The notes: generated from the letters alone by a model not told the origin. A stretch of 64,000 bases of DNA from Turnera subulata (GCA_028386065.3 JAKUCV010002736.1:121150-185149), one strand, 5' to 3'. Positions 23,159 to 35,200 are shown, counted from the stretch's first letter. Numbers and translations are program-made.

Positions 23159-23497
23159 CTTGATCTTCTGGTTTAGGAGAGTGATCCAGGTTATGAAGCT
23201 AAATCCTTGATTAGTCAACCGCAAGATGGATAGCTTAAACACAGCTTTTCTTGTGTTTGTTTTGTTTGGTCTTAAAAGGAATAGCCCAGTAGTAGTATAA
23301 GATAAATAAATAAAATACGTGTGTGCCTATCCTTTTTTTTTTTCTTTTTTTTCATGTAAACAAGTGTTATAAATAAATTATGGTGAACTAGCTCACTTCC
23401 CTTGGGTTCCACCGGCTTGCATTAATTTTTCGAAAAAATTTAACAATTTAACTACTATTTCTAGGCATATATTATGTAATATTAAAAAAACTTGTAT
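23159..23497. other. Upstream flank of the DC1 gene
   Basis: This holds the 5' UTR and proximal promoter of the minus-strand DC1 gene, cut off by the insertion of E3 at 23498. A poly-pyrimidine run (23332-23352) and AT-rich words (ttatttatttatc on the minus strand) are present; no single TATA box can be chosen with confidence. Confidence 0.45.
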
Positions 23498-23880
23498 TGT
23501 AACAGTCCAGGTAAAAATTTCATTTTTATCGGGACTGTTTAAGTTAATGTACAGTAATTTACCAATGATTTTTAATCTTGGGTAATTAAATTATGGTAAA
23601 TTGAATATTGGATTCCGAAACCGAGCCTTGTCCCACGCTCGGGATTTTTCTGCAGATTTTACGGACCAAAGTTGGGATTTTTCCGGGTCCGGGAATCTTC
23701 GGAAAAAGCCGGGATTATTCTCGAATTATCGGACCAGAAATAAGATAAGTGGGTATACCGGATATTTTCTAGTCCAGGTGGGTCACACTTCACATGCAGC
23801 ATAGTAACTGCATAATTGCAGTTCAATTATTCAGCCGCCAACTCCTATTAAGCTTGTGACTTATCAATAATTTTGCTGTC

Positions 23881-23887
23881 TATATAA
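23881..23887 (+). promoter_or_regulatory. TATA box of E3 LTR
   Basis: TATATAA about 385 bp into the LTR; repeated at 36231-36237 in the 3' LTR. It implies a short U3 and a very long transcribed leader (over 2 kb). Confidence 0.6.
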
Positions 23888-24378
23888 CTATTTTTCTTCT
23901 GCCTTCCTAGTGCACTTCATCACCTTCACCATCAGCATCTTCTCTTCCTTCCCTGCGAAAACAAAAACAACAAAAACCCATTTCCTACAAAATCGTTTGA
24001 ACCAGAAAAGAAAGAAAAAAAAAATACAACACGCCACCACCTAAGCTGCGTCGTTTTGACCAGTAACCCCACCTTCCCTTCTCTTCTTCTTCTTCTTCAC
24101 GGCAGCACCACTACCGAAGCCACCACACCAACACCTCTCCTCTCTCCTTCCTTTTTCCTTCTCTTTTCCCTCCTCCACCCCGAGTTGTCGCCTTCGCCTT
24201 GCCGCCGAGGAGCCGTCGCCGAGCCTGCAGATCCGACGCCGAGGAGCTCGCGTCTTTCCCCTCGTCGCGACATGCCGCCGCCGTGTTGTTTCCACCTGCA
24301 GCTCGTCGCCCAGCGTTCCGCCGTGTAGCCGCCGCCTCGTTGCTCGCCCGTCCGACGCGCCGTCATCTGCAACCCATC

Positions 24379-24387
24379 AAGGTGAGC
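24379..24387 (+). other. Candidate splice donor in E3 leader
   Basis: AAG|GTGAGC fits the plant donor consensus. A candidate acceptor (ttctcatatag, AG at 31173-31174) lies 6 bp before the gag ATG at 31181. Splicing would remove the hairpin array and most of the leader. E4 has a comparable strong donor at 40573. No transcript data are available here. Confidence 0.4.
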
Positions 24388-25482
24388 AACCCGTGGGTGT
24401 TGTGACGGGTCCGACCCAGATAGAGGGCCGCGGGTCGGGTGACCCCAGGGTAAATGGGTTTCGATTATGGGTTGGTGTTATGTTGGGCTTGGGCTGAGTT
24501 TCGATGGGCTTGGGCTGTGCGCTTATGTTGGGTATTGGGCTGGGAAGTGGCTGGGCTGATGGTATGTGGGCTGAACAGTACCATTTGGCCCAGTCAGTTT
24601 TAAAAAAGAGAGAGATAGAAAGGAAATAAAATCTGGAAAAAAAATATATATGAAGAAGAGGAAAATTAATTTTGGAAAAATATTATATGGAATTAAATAG
24701 AGGGAAAATATAATTGGGGAATTAATGGGGAAATATAAATTTAGGGGAAGTATGTGGTATATAGAAAATAATTTTGGGAACATATATAAGGTAAGTAATA
24801 ATTTGTAGAAATAGTATTTTGGAAAGAACATACTTAAGAAATAATTATGGAAAGGGTATTATCAAAGTATAATACCGGTATAGTACCCGGGTATAGGAAA
24901 AAGTATAGAAGGGTATTTTTGACACTTGAAATAAATGGTGAATGATGATAATAATGGAAATCAATCCGGGAGAGTAACCGAGCCGAGTTTATATTTAATT
25001 TACGGTATACAGTATTAGCATGGCATTTGCATACCATCTTATGTGTGCATATTATTTGATTGACTTAGGAGTTGATAACGAGCAATTTGCTGAGGAACCG
25101 GACTTGGAACTTGCTGGACAATTCCATAATTGATATCGGCTAAGGTGAGGATGGATAACCCTTGTTATGTTGCCTGTAATACTTTGTGTGCTTTGTTGTT
25201 CGATTGAACTGCTGAATTGTTGATTGTTTGCTGATTGACTGTTGTGGTTATTATTGTTGCTTTTGGACTATGATATTGATTCTGTGGATATTATGCTGAG
25301 ATTGATGTTGAACTATTGACTGTGGAAATTGTGGAAAAGAATTTGGAATTGGAATTGGAAATGATTGAGATGTTGGTAAAATTGTCATGTGGAAGTAGTG
25401 GTACGACCCGATGGTTTGATAATTAATTTTGGGATACTATGGTCAGTTACTTGGTTTGATTGGCCCGTCATGCCTGTGGTTA

Positions 25483-25673
25483 GGGTATACCAAATACCCA
25501 GTGGCTCGGATATGCCGAATATCCGCGGTGGCTCGGATATGCCGAATATCCACAGAGGCTCAGATATGCCGAATATCTGGTTGGCATGACGTTGCCTGAG
25601 GTTGGGGTATACCGAATACCCAGTGGCTCGGATATGCCGAATATCAGCGGTGGCTCGGATATGCCGAATATCC
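25483..25673 (+). repeat. Array of 17-bp hairpins in E3 5' LTR
   Basis: Seven units with 6-bp arms and a 5-nt loop. GGATAT/ATATCC (loop gccga) occurs at 25508, 25535 and 25657, and with one mismatch at 25630. AGATAT/ATATCT occurs at 25562. GGGTAT/ATACCC occurs at 25483 and 25605 with loops accaa and accga. Arm changes stay complementary. The array lies in the transcribed leader. Its counterpart in the 3' LTR is partly replaced by the complementary segment 37825-37971. Confidence 0.9.
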
Positions 25674-25900
25674 GGTTGATCTGATATATGGATTGGTTCT
25701 TGATCTAGTATCCGGAATTAATTGATTACCAGGTACGACCCTAGCTTGTCCAGTGACGGGGGCCCGGTAGATAAAATTGCTATTAATAATTAAGCATTCT
25801 TTTGGCCTTGGTTCAGTTGTTGAGATATGTTGTTGCTTGTCTGTGATTGCTTTTAAGTATTACGGTTGCTTGCATATCACTGTTTATCCTTCGTCGGTGA

Positions 25901-26115
25901 CACTACTAATTTCCAAGCCGTTTCTTACGGCACTTTCTTACGGAAACCATCCGAAAGCAAATTGGAAGAGCTTTCTTACCGGTTTCTTACGGATTACTTA
26001 CGGAAGGGGAGAGATGTGATTTCTTTCGGATTTCTTACGGTTTAAATCCGTAAGAAGATTCCGAGCTCCACTATTGGGTTTCCTTACGGACATTGTTCGT
26101 AAGGAAGCGATAAGA
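25901..26115. repeat. Left subterminal repeats of the CACTA element
   Basis: At least six copies of TTTCTTACGG or CTTACGG in both orientations within about 200 bp. In CACTA elements such subterminal repeats bind the element's own transposase accessory protein. The right-end cluster is at about 30315-30610. Confidence 0.8.
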
Positions 26116-27205
26116 AAAGGAAAAAAGGTACTCCCAGGCTTAAACGATGTCGTCTCTTTGTCCTTAGTCCAAAAAAAATATATACATAATATATAATTAT
26201 TCCTCACCCGACGACTCTCTCCCCTCTTCTTCCTCAATTACTTTTACAAATCCCTAAATCTTCATTTCCTTCACCTCTGCCACCATCAATTCATTTCCTT
26301 CACCTCCTCTCCCTCCCGCCTCCTCAATCTCACAGCCAACGGCGTCACCTCCTCCTCCTTCTCCCTCTTGGTCAACGGCGTCGAGCTGGTCTTGCCCCCT
26401 CTCTTCCACTTCACTTCCCCTGCTCCGTCTACTGCCTCCGCCGCAGCCTGGCAGTGCCCAAGAAACAGCCGCATGCTAGTACCGGCTAAGCTGACCACCG
26501 CGTTTGAAGAAAGAAACCGCACGGGTGTAGTGTTCACTTGTTGCTCTCGTGGTGTGTGTGGTTTGTTTACTATTTTGCCAGTAGGGAAATTTGGTAAGCT
26601 GGGGTTTTAATTGAAAAGCCTGGGATGATAGGTCCAAAGAGGGATTCCATGATCTGTATGTTGTTTAACCTGGCCTGTCCAAGTATCTCCACACATACCG
26701 CAAAACCTTTACCACAAAATCTGCTACTATTTATACTTTACGTATCTCTAGTCATTTCAATTTCTCATTGTTTTGGCTACTAGTAGAGCAGAGATTCCGG
26801 AATGTACGAGTACGTTTCTATGTTGTGAGTTGTGACTAATTCTATGTTGGAGCTGGAAACATTAAGAACACAATTGTGTGATTGCTTACATGAATAATTT
26901 CATTTGCTCACTAATGAACTTCATCATGGCTGCCTTTTTGCTTTTTCTATTGCCTTTCCAAGTATTTTTGTAGTTTCAGTTCTTGATAAATTGGTCTGCT
27001 CGGTTCATCCAGGTTAGGCATCAAATGCTAGATGACAAAATCTTTAGCAAGCAAATGCTAGATAACAAATGCAATCTATACTATGCCATTAAAGTTCAAT
27101 TGGAACTCCTGGCTGTCCATTTTGCTGCTCAGCGCAATTATCTTATGGGCTCATTACTCATCAGCTGAACATTATTTCTTCTTCTCTTTTTTTTTTTTTT
27201 TGCAG

Positions 27206-27319
27206 AGGGAAAAGAAGATTTGCAGGATCTAAATGGTATTTTTGTGTATAATGTTGCTGAAAGAGAGTATCTAGACCGGCCAACAACTAGGCTTATTAAA
27301 CATTTTGAACAGATAAAGG
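27206..27319 (+). pseudogene. Captured exon of unrecognised gene in CACTA
   Basis: An open stretch between a good acceptor (poly-T then tgcag) and donor GTATGT. It reads GKEDLQDLNGIFVYNVAE..., continuing with YLDRPTTRLIKHF. Composition is that of a real protein exon and it has no stop, but I do not recognise the family. It lies on the plus strand, like the other two captured exons. Confidence 0.55.
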
Positions 27320-28020
27320 GTATGTATTGGGGAAACATTTTGGTTTATGTGTTGGAGTAGGCTGGATTTCTAGTTGTAAGTTTAGTCTTCCTTTCTTTAC
27401 TGATTGTTCTTCCATGCAAAATTTCAAAAATAGCATATCTGTTTTATGTATTCTAACCCCACACCCCTACCCCAAAGGCAGGGCAGTGAATTAGGCTTTT
27501 GAATTTCTAGACTTTCATTGAAGCTGTGTTTCAAATTTTGCTCCAATTGTGGATACCAATTTTAATTGGGACTAACAGTTTTCTGGTGCAGGGAACACTT
27601 CCAAAAGCCAGGTCTCTTTTCTTATTCTCCGTCGTTGTCGTTGGCGGCCAGGTCTCTTTCCTTTTTCTCTACTCTGTTTTAGTTCATTTATGTGCTTTTC
27701 TTTGAGTTATAGAAGCGAAAAAAATGGCTGTTCTTTCTCTTACTGGAGATTTTTGCATGTTTCTTTTGATTTTAGGTTTTCTTACTTAAAATGTGTGTAT
27801 ATGCTCTGTTTTGGTTCGTTTTGTGCTTTTTTTAGTAATAGAAGTGGAAAAGTGGGGGGATCTTCATATCGTTCTTTCGATTTCAAGTTTCTACTGAAAA
27901 TGTGTATATATACTCGGCTTAATATCCATTTTGAGCTAACAAATAAGATTGTTTCTGTTTGGCCAAACCTAATTCTACGTAATTTTTTTATCATTAGCTC
28001 TTTTTTTTGTGTGGTTTCAG

Positions 28021-28131
28021 CATCTGGAGTCTGTAATTAGAGCCTGCGTACCAGTAATCACATCTTTAATAAATAAAAGCATTGAAGAACTTGAAGCAGA
28101 GTTGAACCTCCTTGGCAGACCTATTGCAATT
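28021..28131 (+). pseudogene. Captured dynamin-related protein (DRP1-like) exon fragment
   Basis: After acceptor gtggtttcag it reads HLESVIRACVPVITSLINKS, continuing with IEELEAELNLLGRPIAI. This matches the stalk region just after the GTPase domain of plant DRP1-type dynamins, in which LINKS and a LGRP-like word are conserved. The expected donor is not clear, so the exon end is approximate. Without the GTPase domain or neighbouring exons it cannot be functional. The assignment rests on remembered family sequence, not on a search. Confidence 0.75.
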
Positions 28132-28195
28132 GCTTGCATTACATATTATGTGCAGTTTCTCCCTTTTCTTCCATGATGGGTGTTCTTCTTTGCAG

Positions 28196-28277
28196 GTGCA
28201 GGAGATTGTTCTCTCAGCAAACATAGGATGTGCCCTGTGCCAACAAAGAGTGGCTGATATAATGTCAAGAATGAGCG
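28196..28277 (+). pseudogene. Captured heavy-metal-associated (HMA) domain exon fragment
   Basis: Between acceptor tttgcag and donor GTAAGA it reads VQEIVLSANIGCALCQQRVA followed by DIMSRMS. The GCxxC pair after a beta-strand-like IVLSAN and before a helix matches the first half of an HMA fold, which in plants binds copper or other soft metals in chaperones and HIPP-type proteins. It is a single exon carried by the CACTA element. It lies about 65 bp after the dynamin-like fragment, so two host genes were joined inside the transposon. Confidence 0.7.
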
Positions 28278-31064
28278 GTAAGATATCTTAGAAATGCTCA
28301 TGTTCAACGTTCATTGTGTTGCACAGTGGTATTTATTTTGGATATTATTATATGCTGTAAGAACAATTGTCCTTTTAACATTTAACAATCTTAAACTGTC
28401 ATTTGTTCCCTGTAGCCCTTAATTTTTCCATGTGTTGGATGATTAGGATTGCTCAGAAATCCATGTAGGGTAACTTGCATGGATAATGTGTTGTTTTGCT
28501 GTTACTGGTCCCAAGCTGGGATCTCTAGTTGCTGATGATTTGGACAGTACTGGATATTGTTTACTTCCTTCACCTGGTTCAGAATGTGTTGGCTTTCAAT
28601 TTTGAACGTGTTGTGCTGCCTTTTTCTCCTCTCTAAAGCCATGTAAGCATCTTTAATAAATAAAAAACAAGGGGCTTATGTCTGTTTTTTTTTTTTTGCT
28701 ATGGATGAAAAGTCTAGAAAAATTATGACATGCAGGACTCATTCACCAGAGATGTAGTTTGGAATTAAATTTTTTTTGGGACTATGTGAATGCAAGTTGA
28801 TCTTTGGAAATTTGGAATTCATTGCGTCCACGCTGATAGCATCATAGTCAATTGTCAATAGCATTTGATATAATATGAGCTCACAAACTACCAGGTCATT
28901 GTGCTCATTCATTTTTTTCACAACTCATGCTTTATTTTGATGGTCTTAATTGCTTGTGCTGCAGGGGTTCCTTACCAATACCTATCACAAATTACCAGCC
29001 CATTGTGCTGATTTTCTTCTGCAGAATGATGGGAAGCATTCTCGTTCTATGCATTCTATAGATCTCTTCTACAAACTATTAATCTTCCATCTAGTTTTTC
29101 TTTCCTTTTGTCGAAGGTATTTGTGCATTATTCATGAAAGTAGTGGATCCATTTTCGTAAATCTCTACTACATTCAGTATTGACATATTAGACTGATGCA
29201 TCCTAGCATAGGCATCTAACAGCTTTAGCTCTAGAGTCTAGACCCTTTAGAATTAGTTTGTTTCCACTATCTATAAATATGCGTCCAATCTTGTATAGTG
29301 GACATCATTACCACTTCCAACTTCTAACGGGATGCTCTTACATAAACAAGAAAAAAAAAACCATTCCTGTTATTCAGTTTTTGGGAATAATAGGTGGCAT
29401 GAAACAGATAGGATTACCATTCACTTGCCTTTCTACCTTCTCATTTTTGTTTATACTTGCATTGCTATGGTTGTAGGTTCTCACAATAATGTCAGCTGTT
29501 GCAAAGGATCTTATAACTGGTTAAACCATGCAGAATACTTCAACAACTGATCAACAATACAGGTATTTTGCCTTGCCCTTTTTTACTAATTGCACTTTGA
29601 TTCGTGAGGTTTTAAGAGTTTGAAAATCACAAAATCTTGTGGTGTTGTTTATGAGAAGATTATCCCATTTACGTCTTGTGCAATGGCACTTGTAGCTGCA
29701 CTAATTGATGACCAATAATGTGTTACATTCCTATGTTTTGATGTCTTGAAACTATCTGTTTTCCATCTACTTCTTATATTGCTGATTGTTGGGGATTTTC
29801 CCTTTGTGGCCGAGTCGAATCAAAGTTTTAGCATTCTTAATGCAGCATGGATTACTACATGCATACCCATTCTAGCAATTCATACAGCAGAAGTTGCACT
29901 GTTGGCTTTTGAGTACGGAAGAAATCTGGTTTGTGAATTTGCTTAATCGTAACCCAAATATCAAGACAACTTGTACTCCTTTTTATTTGTAGATCAAATA
30001 CTCCTACAACGACCATTTTAGTCTTTTGTTAGAACTAGGAAGTCTTTTCTGCTGATTTTTTTTCTATTGTAATTCATGTATTTATGCAAGTTTTTAATTG
30101 GAAACATTATTCGAGGTGTACCAATAGTTATGGATTGTGTTTTTTCCCTTACATGTATAGAGCAACCATTATAAATTAATCAAAGTACGAGCACTTTTTG
30201 TAAATGATTGTTATTTCGATTAATTCTTGATAAATAATATTAGACTAGACTTTAATTGGTACAAAGTAAACTGACCAATGATACAAGGTAGACACGCGAG
30301 TATGAGCTCCACAACTTCGTTTCTTACGGCTTTCTTACGGCTCTTTCTGTAAGAAAGAGATAAATCTACGAAATTAAGGCGACAATTCGGTGGGCCCCAC
30401 TAGAGATTTACTTACGGCTTTCTTACGGCCGAAACGTAAGGAAGATGTAAGGAATGTTTTCTTACGGCTTACTTACGGATTTCTTACGAGCTCTAGGTTT
30501 CTTTCCAAATTTTGCTTACGGACAGCTCCGGTAAGTAAACCGTAAGAACGCCGTAAGAAACGTTGTTTTCTTACGGATTTCTTACGTCTTTCTTACAAAC
30601 TGGGCCTTAAGAAAAGGCTTGGAAATTAGTAGTGTGAGCACTTCGGACTCACCCCTCGCCTACGGGGTTTCATCCCGTAGGTTAAGTTGTTTCCGTAGTT
30701 CAGGTACGATGTTCGGTGGCTGCTGCTTTCTTCTCCACCTGACTCCGGATCCATACCTCCGTTGCATGTGCATAAGTCTTCCGCTGCTATTCTATTACTT
30801 ATGATGCTGTACTACAATTCCGCTGCTGTGTGATATATATTGCTGTACTGCTGATTTCCTGTGATATGTATATTACTGATACTATCTGCTGCTGCTGAGA
30901 GCACTGTGTATGGATTGAATAATGGTCCCCGAGTGTGGGTGACAGTTGTATTGATAGTTGCTATTGTTTAGTATTTGCACGTTGTACTGTCTGCTCTATC
31001 ATTATGAATAGTTTCGGCACGTGTTTACTGTGTTACGGTAAATACGGGTCGGGGCGCTTCAGTT

Positions 31065-31080
31065 TGGTAGCGGAGCAGGC
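31065..31080 (+). other. Primer binding site of E3
   Basis: TGGTAGCGGAGCAGGC starts 3 bp after the LTR end. It resembles the initiator tRNA-Met site (TGGTATCAGAGC) used by Tekay/Del-type elements, with changes. Confidence 0.7.
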
Positions 31081-31180
31081 AGAAGGTCATTAGGGACATA
31101 ACTGTGGTTGCTTGACTGTTGTTTGTGCATAAGATTTGCCATGACATGATATGCATACATACATTCTCATATAGGTACGA

Positions 31181-32257
31181 ATGGATCCGGTTGGAGGGAA
31201 TCAGCATGCTGGAGTTCACCTGGATGACGACCAAGTATCGGTGGATCAACCGCAGCAAGTTGCGGGAGGTCCGGAACACTCTGCGAATGTTCCTTTGGGA
31301 GACCCTGCGCAGATGTTGAACGTGGTGACTCAGATTTTGCAAAGGCAAGATGCCAAAGATGCCCGTATCGCAGTTGTGGAAGCTCGGGAACAGGAGAACC
31401 AGGGACCTGTTGAGGATCCAGTGTATACGAAGCTGGAAAAGCTTGGGGCTGAGGTTTTCACTGGTGTCACTACACCACAGGATGCTGACCGTTGGCTCAG
31501 ACAGATGAACCGGGTTATGTTGAGGCTGACATGCAGGAATGATAGGTGGGCCAGATATGCCGCCGCCATGTTTCGAGGAGATGCTGTTGATTGGTGGGAG
31601 TCTACCACCAGGGACATGCCGACACCTATCATTATACCATGGAATCAGTTCATGGAGATGTTCCGAAGGAAGTTTGTCTCTGAGGCATACCAGGATCAGC
31701 TGAGGCGAGAGTTTCTGGGATTGCAACAGGGACCATACCAGACGGTCAATGAGTATGAGATCAAGTTCAACCGTTTGTCCATCTATGCCAGTGAGTTTGT
31801 GGCTACTCCGGATGCCAGATGTAAACGTTTCTGGGATGGTCTTCGATCTGGCATCCAGACAGTCATGGGGTGCAAGGTCTATGAGACTTACCAGGACATG
31901 TTGACGGGTGCTTTAAGAGCTGAGATCATCTGGCTGAATAATGAGAAGGAGCAACAGGAGATCCGCAAGAGACAAGCTGCACAGAGTTCTGGGGGACAGA
32001 ACAAGAGGTTCCAGACACCTGCTAACCGATCCGGGTATGGACAGGGCCGCTCTATGCCCATGAGTCAAGGACGTGGGTAGAACAACAACACCTACAACCG
32101 AGGCAGTTCTTGGACTCAGTCTGGAGGGACTTCATCTGGGGATACTCGCCCGAGATTTCTTATGTCTCAGGTGAGGTGCTTTGAGTGTAACGAAGTTGGG
32201 CACTACCGATATGCTTGTCCCAAGTTGGGAAGATCTGGAGGTACAGCACCTACCTAG
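31181..32257 (+). pseudogene. Gag of E3, interrupted by two TAG codons
   Basis: The start MDPVGGNQHAGVHLDDDQ opens 299 codons. The core capsid region has the Ty3/gypsy retrotransposon gag pattern (DADRWLRQMNRVMLRL; YAAAMFRGDAVDWWEST). The frame meets TAG at 32078 (after ...SQGRG), continues through a CCHC zinc knuckle CFECNEVGHYRYACP, then meets a second TAG at 32255. Downstream pol (from 32261) is in the same frame, so the ancestor had one gag-pol ORF. Both stops are one C-to-T step from CAG (Gln), a CHG context prone to methylation-driven change. Gag would form the particle that packages the RNA. As it stands, the protein ends before the RNA-binding knuckle. Confidence 0.9.
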
Positions 32258-32260
32258 ACA

Positions 32261-35200
32261 GTGCAAGCTTCAGTTGCTAGTGTTCCTAGTGGTTCTGGAG
32301 TTGGCCGAGGTCGAGGACGTGGAGCTGTTCCTGCTAGGACCCAGTCGGACACGAATCAGAGTGCAGCTGTGCCGAGAGCATTTGTTATCACCGTTGAGGA
32401 GGATCCGGAGAATGCTGATGTCATAGCAGGTATTTTTACAGTTTTTGGTAGTACTGCTTATACTTTGATAGACCCTGGTGCTACGCATTCATTTATTGCG
32501 CAAAGTTTTGCAATACTACATAACTGTACGGGTGAGAGTTTAGTTTGTCCAATGAGAGTTAGGTTACCTGCGGGTATAGTAGTCAGATTAACCCATATGT
32601 GCAGAGATGTTTCGCTTTCATATGATAGCGAGATTTTTCTTGCACGGTTGGTCGTGATGAATATGGGAGGTTTTGATATCATATTGGGGATGGACTGGTT
32701 GTCCAAGTACAGTGCTATGGTGAACTGTCGAACCAAGGAAGTGTTGTTGACTTCCGAGGGCGGACATAAGATTTTGTTGACAGGTATTGGGAGAGCTGCT
32801 ACCACATATAGTATCTCTGCTAATCAGGATGTTGGGATACAGCCATTGGGTCCAGATGCTTTGTTGACCCATGCCAAGGGTGAAGAAGTTCAGACTCCGG
32901 TTTTGGGAGACATCATGGTTGTGAGAGAGTTTCCAGATGTGTTTCCGGAGGATTTGCCAGGATTGCCACCTGACAGAGAAGTTGAGTACACCATCGATTT
33001 GATGCCAGGAGTGACACCTATCTCGATGGCACCATATCGGATGGCACCAACAGAACTCCAGGAGTTGAAGAAACAGTTGGATGAGCTGTTAGAGAAAGGT
33101 TTCATCAGACCTAGTATTTCACCTTGGGGATCACCAGTCCTCTTTGTGAAAAAGAAGGATGGTAGTTTGCGCATGTGTGTGGACTACCGACAGCTGAACA
33201 AGGTGACAGTGAAGAATAAGTATCCGCTTCCCAGGATTGATGATCTTTTTGATCAGTTACAGGGAGCTACTGTATTTTCTAAGATTGATCTTCGATCTGG
33301 TTACCATCAGGTCAAGATTGCAGAGGAGGACATACCGAAGACAGCTTTCCGCACTCGGTATGGTCACTTTGAGATCACAGTGGTTCCTTTTGGCTTGACC
33401 AATGCACCTACAGTTTTCATGTGTTTGATGCACTTGGTCTTGAACGAGTTCTTGGATAAGTTTGTTGTAGTCTTCATCGACGATATACTGATATACTCCA
33501 AGAACCGAGAAGAACATGAAGAGCACCTGAGGATAGTGCTTCAGAGGTTGCGAGAGAAAGAGTTGTATGCTAAGTTTAGCAAGTGCGAGTTCTGGCTTGA
33601 AGAAGTTGCATTCCTTGGACATGTTGTATCCGGGGATGGAATTAAGGTTGATCCTGCTAAAGTAAAAGCCGTTCTGGAGTGGGAGCCGCCTAAGACGGTA
33701 CCAGAAGTCAGGAGTTTTCTTGGCCTTGCAGGATATTATCGAAGATTCATCGAGGGTTTCTCTTTGATAGCTAGTCCTATGACCAAGCTGTTAAAGAAAG
33801 ACCAAGTCTTTGTATGGAGTGATGCTTGCCAGAAGAGTTTTGATGAACTGAAGAAGAAGCTGACAACAGCACCAGTCTTGACAGTGCCTAAGCCAGGAGT
33901 GGAGTATGTGCTGTTCTGCGATGTTTCAGGTCTTGGTTTGGGAGCTGTTCTGATGCAAGAAGGCCGAGTGATAGTCTATGCTTCGAGACAGTTGAGGCCA
34001 CATGAGAAGAACTATCCGACACATGACTTGGAGATGGCCGCAGTGATTCTTGCTTTGAAGATCTGGCGACATTATCTGTTTGGAGAGAGATGCCGGATTT
34101 TCACAGATCACAAGAGTCTCAAGTATATCATGACTCAGAAGGAACTTAACCTGCGACAAAGACGTTGGATTGAGTTGCTGAATGATTATGATTGTACTAT
34201 TGAGTATCATCCTGGAAAAGCTAATGTTGTAGCAGATGCTTTGAGCCTGAGACAACCAGAAGATGCTTCCACGACTTACTCGATGTCCTCACTCATCGAG
34301 TTAAGGAAGATGGGAGTTGATTTGTCAGTTGATGAGACAGGAGCTTTGTTGACACATATTGAAGTCAAGTCTAACCTGAGAGGCTGGATTGTTGAGTTAC
34401 AAGATGGAGATCCCGACCTGATCAAGCTGAAGGAAGCAGTCCGTAGTGGAAAGGAAGATAAGTTCCACATAGCCGAGGATGGTGCACTGATGCTAGGAAA
34501 GCGCCTATGTGTACCCAGTGTTGGTGACCTGCGCAGTCAGATTCTAGAAGAAGGACATATGACACCGTATGCTATGCATCCCCGGAGCACCAAGATGTAT
34601 CAGGATTTGAGGAGTCATTTCTGGTGGCCACGTATGAAGAAGGATGTAGCTGAGTATGTGGCTAAGTGTATCACTTGCCAGCAAGTGAAAGCTGAGCATC
34701 AGGCTCCAGTTGGGAAAATGAGATCTCTGTCAGTGCCAGAGTGGAAGTGGGAGATGATTACCATGGATTTTGTGGTCGGATTACCGTTGACCCGGAGACA
34801 GCATGATGCCATCTGGGTTATCGTTGATCGACTTACAAAATCAGCCCATTTTCTTCCCATTCGACAGACAGACACCTTGGATAAGTTGGCGAAGCAATAT
34901 GTTGCAGAGATTGTGAGGCTACATGGAATTCCTAAGTCCATAGTCTCAGACAGAGACCCGAGATTCACATCACGGTTCTGGAAGAGTCTGCAAACAGCTT
35001 TGGGGACGAAGCTGAGTTTTAGTACTGCATTCCATCCTCAGACAAATGGGCAGTCGGAGAGGACTATCCAGACACTAGAAGATATGCTAAGGGCTTGTGC
35101 TCTTAACTTCAGTGGGAGTTGGGATCAGTATTTGCCTTTAGCGGAGTTTGCCTATAACAACAGTTATCATTCCAGTATTGGCATGCCTCCGTTTGAAGCT

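Larger units (their letters stand above)
25901..30634. mobile_element. Non-autonomous CACTA (En/Spm) transposon with captured gene fragments
   Basis: The ends are CACTACTAATTTCCAAGCC and its exact inverted copy GGCTTGGAAATTAGTAGTG, flanked by TGA on both sides (25898-25900, 30635-30637), the 3-bp duplication of CACTA elements. Both ends carry clustered subterminal TTTCTTACGG-type words. No transposase frame was recognised in 4.7 kb. The interior contains exon-like pieces with splice signals: 27206-27319 (unknown), 28021-28131 (dynamin-related) and 28196-28277 (heavy-metal-associated domain). It is therefore a gene-capturing, non-autonomous CACTA copy. Confidence 0.95.
23498..31061 (+). repeat. 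5' LTR of E3, split by a CACTA element
   Basis: The LTR runs 23498-25900, is interrupted by 25901-30634 plus one copy of the TGA duplication, and resumes at about 30638-31061. The junction is exact when compared with the unbroken 3' LTR (cttcgtcggtgagcac near 38243). Its leader holds structured text: arms CCTACGGG/CCCGTAGG and GTGAG/CTCAC just after the insertion. Confidence 0.93.

Noticed and set aside
24056..24328. Pro/Ser/Leu-rich open frame in the E3 leader
   Set aside because: It is low-complexity, overlapped by equally long frames on the other strand, and of different extent in the 3' LTR. A small uORF role cannot be excluded, but it is not supported as a gene.
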